64,000 nt of DNA from an uncultured Sphingomonadales bacterium (GCA_903832325.1 CAILBC010000032.1:1-64000), one strand, 5' to 3'; counted from the stretch's first letter, positions 23,346 through 33,144 are shown. Notes: generated by a model from the letters alone, not told the origin. A program made the numbers and translations.

Positions 23346-24158
23346 TCAAAACACGCCGGTACGGTCCAGCCCCAGCGCCGACAGCGCCGGTTTCAGCGCA
23401 TCCAGCCCCGGATCATCGCGGGTGAACAGCGCCAGATCGGGCGCCGTGCGCACAAAGTCCTGCCCCTGGGTAAGGAACGCGATGCGCCGCGCAATCCCGT
23501 CTGCCCCGTCGATGAAACGCACCCCGGGGCCGAATGCGGCGGCCAGATCATCGATGATCAGCGGGAAATGGGTGCAGGCCAGCACCACCGTATCGATCGC
23601 ATCGCCGCCGGGCATCGCGCGCAAGGCCGCCGCAGCCGCCAGCGCGGCATCGGAAGCTGCCGGGTGTGCCACCGGAACTCCGCGCAGCCGCGCCTCGGCC
23701 ATGGTCACAAGATCGGGCGCGCCATGGCGCAGCAGCGTCTTGTCGGCGGCAAATTCGGCCTCCAGCCGGTCGACATAGCCCTGGCGGATCGTTGCCGCCG
23801 TGCCCAGCAGGCCGATCACGCCGGTTTGCGTCATGGCAGCGGCAGGCTTGATTGCCGGCACGGTGCCGACAATCGGCACCTCCAGCACATCGCGCACCGC
23901 GGCCAGCGCAATCGTCGATGCTGTGTTGCAGGCAATGCATACCAGCCGCGGGCGCAGCCGTTCGGTCATCCGCCCGAGCAGGCCCGACACGCGCGCGGCA
24001 ATTTCCGCCTCGGTCTTTCCGCCATAGGGCAGCCCGGCATTGTCGGCCACATAGATCACCGGCGCCTGTGGCAGCAACCGGCGCAGCGCGGCCAGCACCG
24101 ACAGGCCGCCCACTCCGGAATCGAACATCAGCACAGGTTGGGTGGCGCGATCGGGCAT
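23346..24158 (-). CDS. murI: glutamate racemase
   Basis: MurI makes D-glutamate for peptidoglycan by a two-base mechanism with paired cysteines. Both catalytic segments are present in the 270-residue product: VCIACNTASTIAL near residue 75 and VVLACTHFPLIIDD near 185. The N-terminal MFDSGVGGLSVL and the YVADNAGLPYGGKT segments are diagnostic. The ATG at 24158 places the FDSG motif at residue 12; the open frame further upstream overlaps the divergent plsY control region. The 107-bp gap to plsY must hold both promoters. Confidence 0.95.
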   Translation of the reverse strand: MPDRATQPVLMFDSGVGGLSVLAALRRLLPQAPVIYVADNAGLPYGGKTEAEIAARVSGLLGRMTERLRPRLVCIACNTASTIALAAVRDVLEVPIVGTVPAIKPAAAMTQTGVIGLLGTAATIRQGYVDRLEAEFAADKTLLRHGAPDLVTMAEARLRGVPVAHPAASDAALAAAAALRAMPGGDAIDTVVLACTHFPLIIDDLAAAFGPGVRFIDGADGIARRIAFLTQGQDFVRTAPDLALFTRDDPGLDALKPALSALGLDRTGVF

Positions 24159-24265
24159 GATTGACCGCCGATATGGTGGGTCTTGCCAAAAACGTCGAGA
24201 TGCCCCCTCCCTTTTACCCACCGCGGCGGTTAGAACCCCGCCCGCAAGCAGCAGGAGAAACATGC

Positions 24266-24865
24266 GTGATTGGTGAACCGTTCCGGATTGTCGCGGCGGT
24301 CGTGGCCCTGGGGTATCTGCTGGGATCGATCCCGTTTGGCCTGATCCTGGCCCGTCTGGGCGGGGCGGGGGATCTGCGCGCGATCGGATCGGGCAATATC
24401 GGGGCAACCAACGTGCTGCGCACCGGGCGCAAAGGGCTCGCGGCGGCCACACTGCTGCTTGATCTGGGCAAAGGGGCGGCGGCGGTGTGCCTGGCGCGGA
24501 TGATCGCGCCCGGGTTCGAACACGTGGCGGCGGGCGCGGTGGTGGTCGGCCATTGCTATCCGGTGTGGCTGCGGTTTCGTGGCGGCAAAGGGGTGGCAAC
24601 GCTGATGGGGGTGTCGCTGGCGCTCGCCTGGCCGATCGGGCTGGTCTATGCGCTGGTCTGGCTGGGCCTGCTCTATGCCACGCGCCTGTCCTCGCTCAGC
24701 GGGATGAGCGCGGCAGTTTCGGCGCCGATGGCTGCGCTGGCGCTGGGGCACCTGGCCGATGCGCGCACGCTGGCGCCGCTTGCCGTTCTGGTGCTGTGGC
24801 TGCACCGTTCCAATATCGCGCGGCTGCGCGCCGGCACCGAGCCGCGCATAGGCGGCACCAAGTGA
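24266..24865 (+). CDS. plsY: acyl-phosphate:glycerol-3-phosphate acyltransferase
   Basis: PlsY acylates glycerol-3-phosphate with acyl-phosphate, starting phospholipid synthesis in the inner membrane. The 199-residue polytopic product has the three conserved loops: GSIPFGLILAR, GSGNIGATNVLRTGRKG, and HCYPVWLRFRGGKGVAT. The start is the GTG at 24266 with AGGAGA 7 nt before it. The ATG at 24262 is out of frame and stops after four codons. The stop overlaps the start of dprA (GTGA). Confidence 0.95.
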   Translation: MIGEPFRIVAAVVALGYLLGSIPFGLILARLGGAGDLRAIGSGNIGATNVLRTGRKGLAAATLLLDLGKGAAAVCLARMIAPGFEHVAAGAVVVGHCYPVWLRFRGGKGVATLMGVSLALAWPIGLVYALVWLGLLYATRLSSLSGMSAAVSAPMAALALGHLADARTLAPLAVLVLWLHRSNIARLRAGTEPRIGGTK

Positions 24866-25986
24866 CCGGCGCCCCGGGCGAAGCCGAACAGTTTGCCCGG
24901 TTGCGGCTGCTGCGGTCGCCCAATGTCGGCCCGGTGACATTCCATCACCTGCTGGCGCGGTTTGGTTCTGCCGAGGCGGCGCTGCCCGCGCTGCCCGATC
25001 TGGCGGCGCGCGGCGGGGCGGGCTATCGGTTGGCACCGGCCGATCGCATCGCGGCGGAAATCGATGCCGTGGCAAAAGCCGGCGCGCGGCTGCTGTTTCA
25101 CGATGATGATGCCTATCCGCTGGCCCTGCTGGCGATTGACCAGCCACCGCCAATTCTTTGCGTGCGCGGGCGCGGCGCGCTGTTTGATCAGCCGGGCGTG
25201 GCCATTGTCGGTGCGCGCAATGCCTCGGCCGCGGCCGTGCGGCTGGCGCGCGATTTCGCGGTTGATCTGGCCGGGCGCGGCTTTGCCGTCATTTCCGGGC
25301 TGGCGCGCGGGATCGATGCCGCCGCGCATCTGGGCGCGCTCGCGGTGGAACACGGCGATGGCGGCACAATCGCGGTGATCGCAGGCGGCATCGATGTGGT
25401 CTATCCGCCCGAACACGCCGCGCTGCAGGATCGCATTGCCGAACAGGGCCTGGTGGTGGCGCAGATGCCGCCGGGCACCGAGCCGCAGGCGCGCCATTTC
25501 CCTTCGCGCAACCGCATCATTGCCGGGCTGGCTGCGGGCACGGTGGTGGTGGAGGCCGCGCCCAAATCGGGATCGCTGATTACCGCGCGGCTTGCCGGCG
25601 AATATGGCCGCGAAGTCATGGCCGTGCCCGGATCGCCGCTCGATGCCCGCGCCCACGGCTGCAACCGCCTGATTCGCGAAGGCGCGATCCTGGTGCAAAG
25701 CGCCGACGACATTGCCGAACTGGTCGATACGTTTGCCGGAACCGCGCGCTCCACGTTCCGCGACAGCGCGCTTTCAGACTATGCCGGGCCCGAAGACGAT
25801 GATGCGGCGCAGGCCGGCCTGGTGCCGCAGATCGCCGCCCTGCTGGGCAGCGCGCCGGTCACCGTGGACGAACTGATCCGCCAGAGCGGCGCCCCGGCGG
25901 GCGCGGTTCAGGATGCGCTGATCGATCTGGAACTGGCCGGGCGGTTGCAGCGCCATGCCGGCGGGCGGGTCAGCCTGATCGCCTGA
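24862..25986 (+). CDS. dprA: DNA-processing protein DprA
   Basis: DprA (Smf) binds incoming single-stranded DNA during natural transformation and loads RecA. The 374-residue product has the Rossmann-like core with VGARNASAAAVRLARDFA, VISGLARGIDAAAHLGAL, FPSRNRIIAGL, and EAAPKSGSLITARLAGEYGR. A C-terminal winged-helix DML1-like domain is at about 320-374 (PVTVDELIRQSGAP...). An N-terminal SAM/HhH-like segment (LLRSPNVGPVTFHHLLARFG) precedes the core. The start GTG at 24862 overlaps the plsY stop (GTGA), indicating coupled translation. Confidence 0.95.
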   Translation: MTGAPGEAEQFARLRLLRSPNVGPVTFHHLLARFGSAEAALPALPDLAARGGAGYRLAPADRIAAEIDAVAKAGARLLFHDDDAYPLALLAIDQPPPILCVRGRGALFDQPGVAIVGARNASAAAVRLARDFAVDLAGRGFAVISGLARGIDAAAHLGALAVEHGDGGTIAVIAGGIDVVYPPEHAALQDRIAEQGLVVAQMPPGTEPQARHFPSRNRIIAGLAAGTVVVEAAPKSGSLITARLAGEYGREVMAVPGSPLDARAHGCNRLIREGAILVQSADDIAELVDTFAGTARSTFRDSALSDYAGPEDDDAAQAGLVPQIAALLGSAPVTVDELIRQSGAPAGAVQDALIDLELAGRLQRHAGGRVSLIA

Positions 25987-26105
25987 TCGCGATCCGCCTT
26001 GTTTTTCCCGGTGTTGCCTTTGCGGCCCATACCTGCTTGACGGTGCCCCCAAGCATTCCCCACCCTCGCGCGTACACACACGTACAAGGACAGTTGGCGC
26101 CCGCC

Positions 26106-28793
26106 ATGCAGTTGGTCATCGTAGAATCCCCCGCCAAAGCCAAGACCATCGAGAAATACCTTGGTCCCGGTTTCAAGGTGCTGGCCTCATATGGCCACGT
26201 GCGCGATCTGCCGGTGAAGGACGGGTCGGTGCGCCCCGACGAAGACTTCGCCATGGATTGGGAACTTTATGGGGACAAGGCGGCGCGGGTTAAGGCCATC
26301 ACCGATGCCGCCAAAGGCGCAGACCGCCTGATTCTCGCGACCGACCCCGATCGCGAAGGCGAAGCCATTTCCTGGCACGTGCGCGAATTGCTGGCCAAGC
26401 GGCGCGCCCTGCCCAAGGATGTGCAGCGCGTCACGTTCAACGCCATCACCAAGGCGACCGTGCTGGCGGCGATGGCCGCACCGCGCGCGCTCGATCAGGA
26501 TCTGATCGATGCCTATCTGGCGCGCCGCGCGCTTGATTACCTGTTCGGCTTTACGCTGTCGCCGGTGCTGTGGCGCAAGCTGCCGGGCGCCAAATCGGCG
26601 GGCCGCGTGCAATCGGTATCACTGCGCCTGATTGTGGAACGCGACCGCGAAATCGAAGCCTTTCGCGCGCAGGAATACTGGTCTGTGCTGGCGCGGATGG
26701 AGCATGCCGGATCGGCCTTTGTCGCGCGACTGGTGCGGTTTGACGGGGAAAAGCTGGAACGGCTGTCGATCGGCGATGCCGGCACCGCCGAACGCGCCCG
26801 CGCCGTGGTGGAAAGCGCCACGTTCCGCGTGGAAGATGTGGATACCCGGCCCACCCGCCGCCACCCGCAACCGCCGTTCACCACGTCCACCCTGCAACAG
26901 GAAGCCGCGCGAAAGCTTGGCTTTTCGGCCAGCCACACGATGCGCGTGGCGCAGACACTGTATGAAGCGGGCGCCATCACTTATATGCGGACCGATGGCG
27001 TGCAGATGGATTCCTCGGCAATTTCCGAGGCGCGCCGCGTGATTTCCGACCGTTATGACGGGCATTACCTGCCCGAAAAGCCGCGTCATTACGAAACCAA
27101 GGCCAAAAACGCGCAAGAAGCGCACGAGGCGATCCGCCCCACCGAATTCGTGCGCACGCATCACGGTTCGGGCGACGAGGCGCGGCTGTATGATCTGATC
27201 TGGAAACGCGCGCTGGCCAGCCAGATGGCCTCGGCCAATCTTGAGCGCACCACGGTCACCTTGCGCGAAGGCACCGGCCGCCACGAATTGCGCGCCACCG
27301 GCCAGGTCGTGCGTTTCCCCGGCTTTCTCGCGGTCTATGAAGAAGGCCGCGACCAGAAACCCGATGGCGAAGACGAAGACAGCGCGCTGCTGCCGGCGAT
27401 GCGCAGCGGCGATCAGCCGGTGAAGCACGCGGTTGAGGCCAGCCAGCATTTCACCCAGCCGCCGCCGCGCTATTCCGAAGCGTCGTTGGTCAAGCGGCTG
27501 GAAGAACTGGGCATTGGCCGTCCATCGACTTATGCCTCCACGTTGCAGGTGCTGAAAGACCGCAATTATGTGCGGGTAGAAAAAAACCGTTTCTTTGCAG
27601 AGGAATCGGGCCGGCTCCTGACAGCGTTTCTGGAACGCTTTTTCGATCGCTATGTCGCCTATCAGTTCACCGCCGGCATGGAGGAGGAACTGGACGACGT
27701 GTCGGGCGGGCGCGCCATGTGGAAAGACGTGCTTGCCGCGTTCTGGCGCGATTTCAAGCCGAAGTCCGACGAAGTGATGGAGCGCAAGCCCAGCGAAGTG
27801 ACCGCAGAGCTTGACATATTTCTTTCGGATTACCTGTTTCCGCCGCGCGAAGATGGCAGCGATGCGCGGCTGTGCCCCAAATGCGGCGAAGGGCGGCTGT
27901 CGCTGCGCGGCGGGCGCTATGGCGCGTTTGTCGCCTGTTCGAACTATCCCGAATGCAAATATACCCGCAAATTCGCGCAAGGGGCCGAAAACGGTGAGGC
28001 CGGCGCCAGCGACGATGCGGTGCTGGGGCAGGACCCGGTCACCGGGCAGGACGTGGTGCGGCGCACCGGGCGGTTCGGACCCTATGTGCAACTGGGCGAT
28101 GGCAAGGATGCCAAACGCGCCTCGATTCCCAAGGACATTGCCGAGCTCGATCTCGATTGGGCGCTGAAGCTGCTGTCACTCCCGCGCGAGATCGGGGCTC
28201 ATCCGGAAACGGGCAAGCCGATCACCGCGTCGATTGGCCGCTATGGCCCCTATCTGGCGCACGACGGCAAATATGGCCGGCTGCGCAGCACCGCCGAAGT
28301 GTTTGAAACCGGCATGAACGCGGCCGTGGTGCGCCTGGCCGAAGCGGCCGCCGGTGCAGGCGCGCGCGGTGGGCGCCAGGCGACCGAGCCGCTGAAAGTG
28401 CTGGGGCCGCATCCGGTGTCAGGCGCGGATATCCGCCTGATGGCCGGGCGCTATGGCGCCTATGTGACCGACGGCACGACCAACGCCACTTTGCCCAAGG
28501 ACAAGGCGGGCGATGCCCTGACGCTGGAAGAGGCGACCGCGCTGATCGACACCCGCGCCGCCGCCGCACCGGCCAAGGGGCGCAAGAAGGCGCCATCCAG
28601 AGCCGCCGGTGCGAAAAAGGCCCCGGCAAAGAAGGATGCCGCTGCAAAAGCCCCGGCCAAAGAGGCCCCGGCGAAAAAGGCCCCGGCGAAAAAAGCTGCT
28701 GCCAAAAAGCCCGCCGCCAAAAAAACTGCCGTCAAAAAAACTGCTGGCAAAAAGCCGGCAGCCGAGGGGCCGGCAAAGGCCAAGGCGACCTGA
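26106..28793 (+). CDS. topA: DNA topoisomerase I
   Basis: TopA relaxes negative supercoils by single-strand passage. The 895-residue product starts with the Toprim domain (LVIVESPAKAKTIEKYLG), followed by DPDREGEAISWH, the active-site tyrosine in GAITYMRTDGVQMDSSA (about Y297) and a single C4 zinc ribbon CPKCGEG...CSNYPECKY near 595-620. Further Gly/Tyr-rich ribbon-like repeats (GRFGPYVQLGD, GRYGPYLAHDG, GRYGAYVTDGT) follow. The last 60 residues are a Lys/Ala/Pro-rich tail (KKAPAKK units) of the kind seen in alphaproteobacterial TopA, likely for DNA binding. The ATG at 26106 begins MQLVIVESP. Confidence 0.97.
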   Translation: MQLVIVESPAKAKTIEKYLGPGFKVLASYGHVRDLPVKDGSVRPDEDFAMDWELYGDKAARVKAITDAAKGADRLILATDPDREGEAISWHVRELLAKRRALPKDVQRVTFNAITKATVLAAMAAPRALDQDLIDAYLARRALDYLFGFTLSPVLWRKLPGAKSAGRVQSVSLRLIVERDREIEAFRAQEYWSVLARMEHAGSAFVARLVRFDGEKLERLSIGDAGTAERARAVVESATFRVEDVDTRPTRRHPQPPFTTSTLQQEAARKLGFSASHTMRVAQTLYEAGAITYMRTDGVQMDSSAISEARRVISDRYDGHYLPEKPRHYETKAKNAQEAHEAIRPTEFVRTHHGSGDEARLYDLIWKRALASQMASANLERTTVTLREGTGRHELRATGQVVRFPGFLAVYEEGRDQKPDGEDEDSALLPAMRSGDQPVKHAVEASQHFTQPPPRYSEASLVKRLEELGIGRPSTYASTLQVLKDRNYVRVEKNRFFAEESGRLLTAFLERFFDRYVAYQFTAGMEEELDDVSGGRAMWKDVLAAFWRDFKPKSDEVMERKPSEVTAELDIFLSDYLFPPREDGSDARLCPKCGEGRLSLRGGRYGAFVACSNYPECKYTRKFAQGAENGEAGASDDAVLGQDPVTGQDVVRRTGRFGPYVQLGDGKDAKRASIPKDIAELDLDWALKLLSLPREIGAHPETGKPITASIGRYGPYLAHDGKYGRLRSTAEVFETGMNAAVVRLAEAAAGAGARGGRQATEPLKVLGPHPVSGADIRLMAGRYGAYVTDGTTNATLPKDKAGDALTLEEATALIDTRAAAAPAKGRKKAPSRAAGAKKAPAKKDAAAKAPAKEAPAKKAPAKKAAAKKPAAKKTAVKKTAGKKPAAEGPAKAKAT

Positions 28794-28802
28794 TCCGGCC
28801 GG

Positions 28803-28827
28803 AACGGCGCGCAGGTTCAGCGCCGTT
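28803..28827. terminator. hairpin between topA and the glycosyltransferase gene
   Basis: AACGGCGC (28803-28810) and GCGCCGTT (28820-28827) form an 8-bp stem with a 9-nt loop in the 23-bp gap between convergent genes, covering the stop codon of the minus-strand gene. There is no T run, so its efficiency is doubtful. Confidence 0.4.
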
Positions 28828-30346
28828 TCAGCCGGTAGAGCCCGAAATGGTGCGTGCCGAGCACAAACCCGGCATAGCGTTCATAATCGCGCGCCAGGAA
28901 ATCGGCGGCGACCGCGCGGCTGATATGGTTGGGCAGATAGATCGCCTTCCATTCGCCGATCAGCACGACATCGGGGTGGCTCAGCATGATCCGCGCGACT
29001 TCGCGCGACGGATCGACGCCGATCGCGGGTGCCTCGGTCCAGGTGTTGAGGTGGCTGGAAAAGGCATAGCGGGTGGGGATGCATGCGCCCACGCTGCGAT
29101 AAAGCCCGGGTTCGCCATCGAACTGATAGAAACAGCCGCCGTGCATCTCCTGCCGGATCAGCCGGGTCAGTTCGGCAAATTGCGATGCGGTACCGTGATT
29201 GCGGAACTGGATGCCCATGACCGACAGGCCGCCGATGGCGCTTGCCAGCACCACGAACCGGCCAAACCAGCGTTCGGCGGGAACCACGCGCGCCAGCGCC
29301 GGCGCTGACAGCACCGACAGCGGCGCCAGCATCGGCCCGACATAGTGATCATACCAGGTGCCAAACACCAGATAGCCGACCACCGCCGCCAGCGCCCAGG
29401 TGCGCAGCACTGCCTGCGCCGCCGGGTGGCGTGGCCGCGGCATCGTCATGAAACGCGGCGCCGCCACGATCGCCAGCCAGAACGGGGTCAGCGCGACGAT
29501 ATGCGTGCCCAGCCGAAACCATGAGGCATTGCCATCGGGCAGGCGCAGCATGATTGACAGGAAATTGGCCTGCACAAATGCCGCGCCGTGCCCGGTGGCG
29601 GCATAGGCGGCCCAGGCGACCAGCGTAGGGGCCAGCGCGGCACCCGCCCACAACACCCCGGACAGCGCCAGCCGCGGCCAATGCCAGCCATCGGCCCGGC
29701 CGCGCACCAGCAGCATCAGGCCGATGGCCACGCCTTCAAACAGGACCGAATATTTGATTTGCAGCGCCAGCCCGACCAGCGTCAGGATCGCCACGCCGCG
29801 CGCCACCGGGTGCGGCGCCAATGGGTTATTCCAGCGATTGACCAGCATCAGCACCGCGGTCGCCATCAACAGGTTGTAAAACACCGGCGCCTGCCCGAAC
29901 GCGCAGGAAAAGGCAGGCATTGCAAAGATGTAGATAATCCCGGCCTGCCAGGCCGCGGCCGGCGGGGCAATCTCGCGCGCCAGCCGCTGGATCACGATTG
30001 CGGTGGCGGCGGCCGCGGCCACGCCAAACAGCTGATAGGCCACCACCGGATCGCCGGGCACCAGCGTGAACAGGCGATAAAGCAGAAACAGGCCGACCGG
30101 CTTGCGATCCCACACATCGACATAGGGCAGCGCGCCGGCATTCCAGCGGTCGGCCACCAGCAGATAGAACTGTTCGTCCACATGGACCAATGGGTTGCCG
30201 AACAGGATCAGCCGAAAGGCGAGCGCAATTGCCGCATATTGCAAAAAGGCCAGCCACACCCCCGAAGGCGCCAGCGATCCGATGCGCAGCCGCGCCGGAG
30301 CCCCATCTGCGGCGGGTATGAAAATCACGCCTGCGGCATCGTTCAT
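28817..30346 (-). CDS. polytopic membrane glycosyltransferase (GT39/ArnT-like)
   Basis: A 509-residue inner-membrane protein with about 11 predicted transmembrane segments. It resembles the PMT/ArnT-like GT-C superfamily, which transfers sugars from polyprenyl-phosphate carriers. The first periplasmic loop holds an acidic pair in PLVHVDEQFYLLVADRW, the position of the catalytic Asp/Glu in GT-C enzymes. VWDRKPVGLFLLYRLF follows, also typical. The C-terminal third (from about 380) is soluble and periplasmic. No sugar-pathway genes flank it, so the acceptor is unknown. Confidence 0.75.
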   Translation of the reverse strand: MNDAAGVIFIPAADGAPARLRIGSLAPSGVWLAFLQYAAIALAFRLILFGNPLVHVDEQFYLLVADRWNAGALPYVDVWDRKPVGLFLLYRLFTLVPGDPVVAYQLFGVAAAAATAIVIQRLAREIAPPAAAWQAGIIYIFAMPAFSCAFGQAPVFYNLLMATAVLMLVNRWNNPLAPHPVARGVAILTLVGLALQIKYSVLFEGVAIGLMLLVRGRADGWHWPRLALSGVLWAGAALAPTLVAWAAYAATGHGAAFVQANFLSIMLRLPDGNASWFRLGTHIVALTPFWLAIVAAPRFMTMPRPRHPAAQAVLRTWALAAVVGYLVFGTWYDHYVGPMLAPLSVLSAPALARVVPAERWFGRFVVLASAIGGLSVMGIQFRNHGTASQFAELTRLIRQEMHGGCFYQFDGEPGLYRSVGACIPTRYAFSSHLNTWTEAPAIGVDPSREVARIMLSHPDVVLIGEWKAIYLPNHISRAVAADFLARDYERYAGFVLGTHHFGLYRLKRR

Positions 30347-30551
30347 TCAGCGGCTCCGCAATTGCTTCATTTGACCCATAACGCCAGGGTCGCACGCGAT
30401 CCTTTGACGCAACCTTCCGGCGCGCGCGGGTTACTCTGGAAATCGCAGATGAACCTGTGATTGATGCGACCAAAGGGTTTTGGTGTCGGGCTTGGGCGTT
30501 ATGCTCTCTTGCCCCACAAGGCCGGTTGCGGCCGCGACGGTCAAGCGCCTT
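30347..30551. other. 205-bp gap between the glycosyltransferase gene and era
   Basis: This stretch is upstream of the glycosyltransferase and downstream of era. CATAACGCC at 30377-30385 and its complement at 30495-30503 are 109 bp apart. I see no coding frame, RNA gene or convincing terminator in it. Confidence 0.5.
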
Positions 30552-31472
30552 TTATGGAACCCAGTCGAGCCCGATCTCTTCATAAAGATCGCGGCTGTCC
30601 GCCCATTTTTCCTCGACTTTGACGTGCAGGAACAAGTGCACTTTGGTGCCCAGAATCTCGGCCAGTTCCTTGCGCGCCGCTTCGCCGATGGCTTTGAGCT
30701 TTGTGCCGCCTTTGCCCAGCACGATCGGGCGCTGGCTGTCGCGCGCGATCACGATCTGCTGGTGGATCTCGATCGATCCATCGGACCGCGTGGCATAGCT
30801 TTCGGGGCGGACCGCGCTGTCATAGGGCAATTCGTCGTGCAATTGCCGATAAAGCTGTTCGCGCGTGATTTCGGTGGCGAGCAGGCGTTCCGATGCGTCG
30901 GAAACCTGGTCTTCGGGATAGTGCCAGGGGCTTTCGGGCATCAGCGCGCTCAACCGCGCCTTGAATTCGGGCACGCCGTCGCCGGTTAATGCGGAAATGA
31001 AAAACACTTCATCAAACCCGCCGGCGGCGACCAGTTCCTCGGCCGCGACCAGCAGCGGCTCCTTGGGCGTGGCATCGACTTTGTTGAGCACCAGAATGCG
31101 CCGTTCGCTGCGACTTTTCAGCGTGGTGAGGATCGGTTCGAGATAATCACGCCGTTTCTTGCGCGCATCAACCACCAGCACGATGGCATCGGCGGCTTCG
31201 GCCCCGCCCCAGGCGGCATGGACCATCGCACGATCAAGCCGGCGGCGCGGTTCGAACAGGCCCGGCGTATCGACCAGAATGATCTGCGCCGGCGGATCGA
31301 TGGCAATGCCCATCAGCCGCGCGCGCGTGGTCTGCGCCTTGTTCGACACGATTGCCACTTTCTGCCCGACCAGCGCATTGACCAGCGTCGATTTGCCCGC
31401 ATTGGGCGCGCCGATCACCGCGACAAGGCCGCAGCGCGGCGGCAGATCGGAAGGGGCAGGGGTATCAGACAT
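30552..31472 (-). CDS. era: GTPase Era
   Basis: Era is a ribosome-assembly GTPase that binds the 3' end of 16S rRNA. The 306-residue product has G1 GAPNAGKST, G3 DTPGLFEPRRRLDRAM, G4 NKVD and the C-terminal KH domain containing VLGKGGTKLKAIGEAARKEL. It ends with the GLDWVP found in many Era proteins. The ATG at 31472 places the G1 motif near residue 20; the longer open frame is a read-through of the rnc region. It is the last gene of the lepB-rnc-era order. Confidence 0.96.
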   Translation of the reverse strand: MSDTPAPSDLPPRCGLVAVIGAPNAGKSTLVNALVGQKVAIVSNKAQTTRARLMGIAIDPPAQIILVDTPGLFEPRRRLDRAMVHAAWGGAEAADAIVLVVDARKKRRDYLEPILTTLKSRSERRILVLNKVDATPKEPLLVAAEELVAAGGFDEVFFISALTGDGVPEFKARLSALMPESPWHYPEDQVSDASERLLATEITREQLYRQLHDELPYDSAVRPESYATRSDGSIEIHQQIVIARDSQRPIVLGKGGTKLKAIGEAARKELAEILGTKVHLFLHVKVEEKWADSRDLYEEIGLDWVP

Positions 31473-31540
31473 CGCAAAACCAATCTTGTGCAAACGGGAA
31501 TGGGGCCAGTGTGCCACAGCGGGCACGGCATGAGAACGGG

Positions 31541-32242
31541 TCAGCCGAAACGGTGCATGAATTCGCGCGCGGCGGCGGTTTCGGCATCCTGCTTGCTCGA
31601 TCCGCGGGCGCTGGCTTCGCCCACGCCGCCCACCGCCACCGAAACGGTGAAGGTGGCGGCATGGTCGGGCCCTTCGCGCGTGACCAGCGTATAGACCGGC
31701 GGTTTGCGCCGGTTGCCCGCGGCCCATTCCTGCAAGGCCGCCTTGGGATGCTTGCGCTGGCCCGCGCCGGCGGCCATCGGCGCGGCCCACAGCCGGCGCA
31801 CGAAATCGCGTGCCGTTTCAAACCCGCGTTCGACAAACAGCGCGCCGATCAGCGATTCCACCACATCGCCCAGAATGTTGTCGCTGTTGGCCCCGCCATC
31901 GTCGCGCGCCTGCTTGCCCAGCCGGATATGCGGCGCCAGCGCGATGGCGCGGGCGATTTCGGCGCAGGTTTCGCGGCTGACGAGCACGTTCAGCCGCTGC
32001 GACAGCTTGCCTTCGCTGCTGCCGCCTTCGGCATGAAGCCATTCGGCAATCGCCAGCCCCAGCACGCGGTCACCCAGGAATTCCAGCCGCTGGTAATCCG
32101 GCGCTTCGCCCAGCGATCCATGCGTCAGCGCCTCGCGCCAAAGCGCCTCGCGCTGCGGGGCGCTGCCGATCAGCGCGGTGAGAAAGCCTTTGGCGGCAGG
32201 ATCGAGCAGCCCGGTCAGAACGTGCCCCCGATGCGGTTCCAC
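31541..32242 (-). CDS. rnc: ribonuclease III
   Basis: RNase III cleaves double-stranded RNA in rRNA maturation and regulation. The 233-residue product has the signature RLEFLGDRVLGLAIAEWL, the second metal-binding segment DNILGDVVESLIGALFVERG, and a C-terminal dsRNA-binding domain (HPKAALQEWAA ... GSSKQDAETAAAREFM). There is no ATG at the expected place: I chose the GTG at 32242, which overlaps the lepB coding end by 28 bp. The CTG at 32218 right at the lepB stop, or an upstream start, are alternatives. Confidence 0.92.
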   Translation of the reverse strand: MEPHRGHVLTGLLDPAAKGFLTALIGSAPQREALWREALTHGSLGEAPDYQRLEFLGDRVLGLAIAEWLHAEGGSSEGKLSQRLNVLVSRETCAEIARAIALAPHIRLGKQARDDGGANSDNILGDVVESLIGALFVERGFETARDFVRRLWAAPMAAGAGQRKHPKAALQEWAAGNRRKPPVYTLVTREGPDHAATFTVSVAVGGVGEASARGSSKQDAETAAAREFMHRFG

Positions 32243-33144
32243 CGCGCCGCGGTGAACCAGGTCCACGGCAGGAACCAGTTGGCGCCGCCATCGGTGGACC
32301 ACATCACGATCGTGGCGCGGCCGACCAGGTTTTCCTGCGGCACCAGGCCAATGCCGCCGCCTTCCATCGCGGGGAAACGGCTGTCCATCGAATTGTCGCG
32401 GTTGTCCCCCATCAGGAACAGCCGATCGGCAGGCACCACCACCGGCGGGGTATCATCCTGCGGGCGATAGCCGAGATCGAGCACGTTATAGCTTTTGCCT
32501 TCGGGCAGCGTTTCCTTGAACTGCGGATAATGGCAGGTGGGTGTGCCATCCTTTTCCAGCACTTCGAATTCGGGCGAAACGCATGACGTGTTGGCCGAAA
32601 TGCGAATCACGAAATCGTCCTGCCGCACTTTGGGAACGGCGGTGCCATTGATGAACAGCACGCCGCCTTTCAATTGGACCGTGTCTCCGGGCAGGCCGAT
32701 CACGCGCTTGATATAATCCACATCGTTGCCCGGCGGCGCCTTGAAGATCACCACATCGCCGCGCGCCGGCTGATGCGGCAGGATGCGCCCGGGGATCAGC
32801 GGCAGGCTGAACGGCATCGAATATTTGGAAAAGCCATAGGGCCACTTGGCGGCGAGCAGATAATCGCCGTTTTCCAGCCGTGGCAGCATCGATTCGGACG
32901 GAATGTTGAACGGCGAAAAGATGAAGCTGCGGAAAATGCCGACAATCAGCACCAGCTTGATCAGGAAGATGAAAAAGTTTTCCTCTTCCTTGGGCTTTTT
33001 CGGCGCCGGGCTGTGCGGATCGTCGCCCCGCGCGATCTTCGCGGCAATGGCGGCAACCGGATCGGCGCTGCCAGGGGCGCTTCCTGTCGGGCTTTCGGGC
33101 AGGTTCGGCGCCGGTTCGGGTGTGTCGTTCATCGTCGCGGTCAT
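32215..33144 (-). CDS. lepB: signal peptidase I
   Basis: LepB cleaves signal peptides at the periplasmic face of the inner membrane. The 309-residue product has one transmembrane segment (about 55-75), then the catalytic serine box FNIPSESMLPRLENGDYLL and the lysine box GDVVIFKAPPGNDVDYIKRVIGLPGDTV, and the late MGDNRDNSMDSR. The N-terminal 50 residues are Pro/Ser-rich and followed by a charged KKPKEEE segment. A TTG at 33168 and ATGs at 33144 and 33132 are possible starts; 33144 is a compromise. It overlaps rnc, forming the classic lepB-rnc-era cluster. Confidence 0.94.
   Translation of the reverse strand: MTATMNDTPEPAPNLPESPTGSAPGSADPVAAIAAKIARGDDPHSPAPKKPKEEENFFIFLIKLVLIVGIFRSFIFSPFNIPSESMLPRLENGDYLLAAKWPYGFSKYSMPFSLPLIPGRILPHQPARGDVVIFKAPPGNDVDYIKRVIGLPGDTVQLKGGVLFINGTAVPKVRQDDFVIRISANTSCVSPEFEVLEKDGTPTCHYPQFKETLPEGKSYNVLDLGYRPQDDTPPVVVPADRLFLMGDNRDNSMDSRFPAMEGGGIGLVPQENLVGRATIVMWSTDGGANWFLPWTWFTAARWNRIGGTF

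Noticed and set aside
28594-28790. Lys/Ala/Pro repeats at the topA end as a separate repeat locus or histone-like gene
   Set aside because: They are in frame with topA and match the basic tail known in alphaproteobacterial TopA; no separate start or ribosome binding site.
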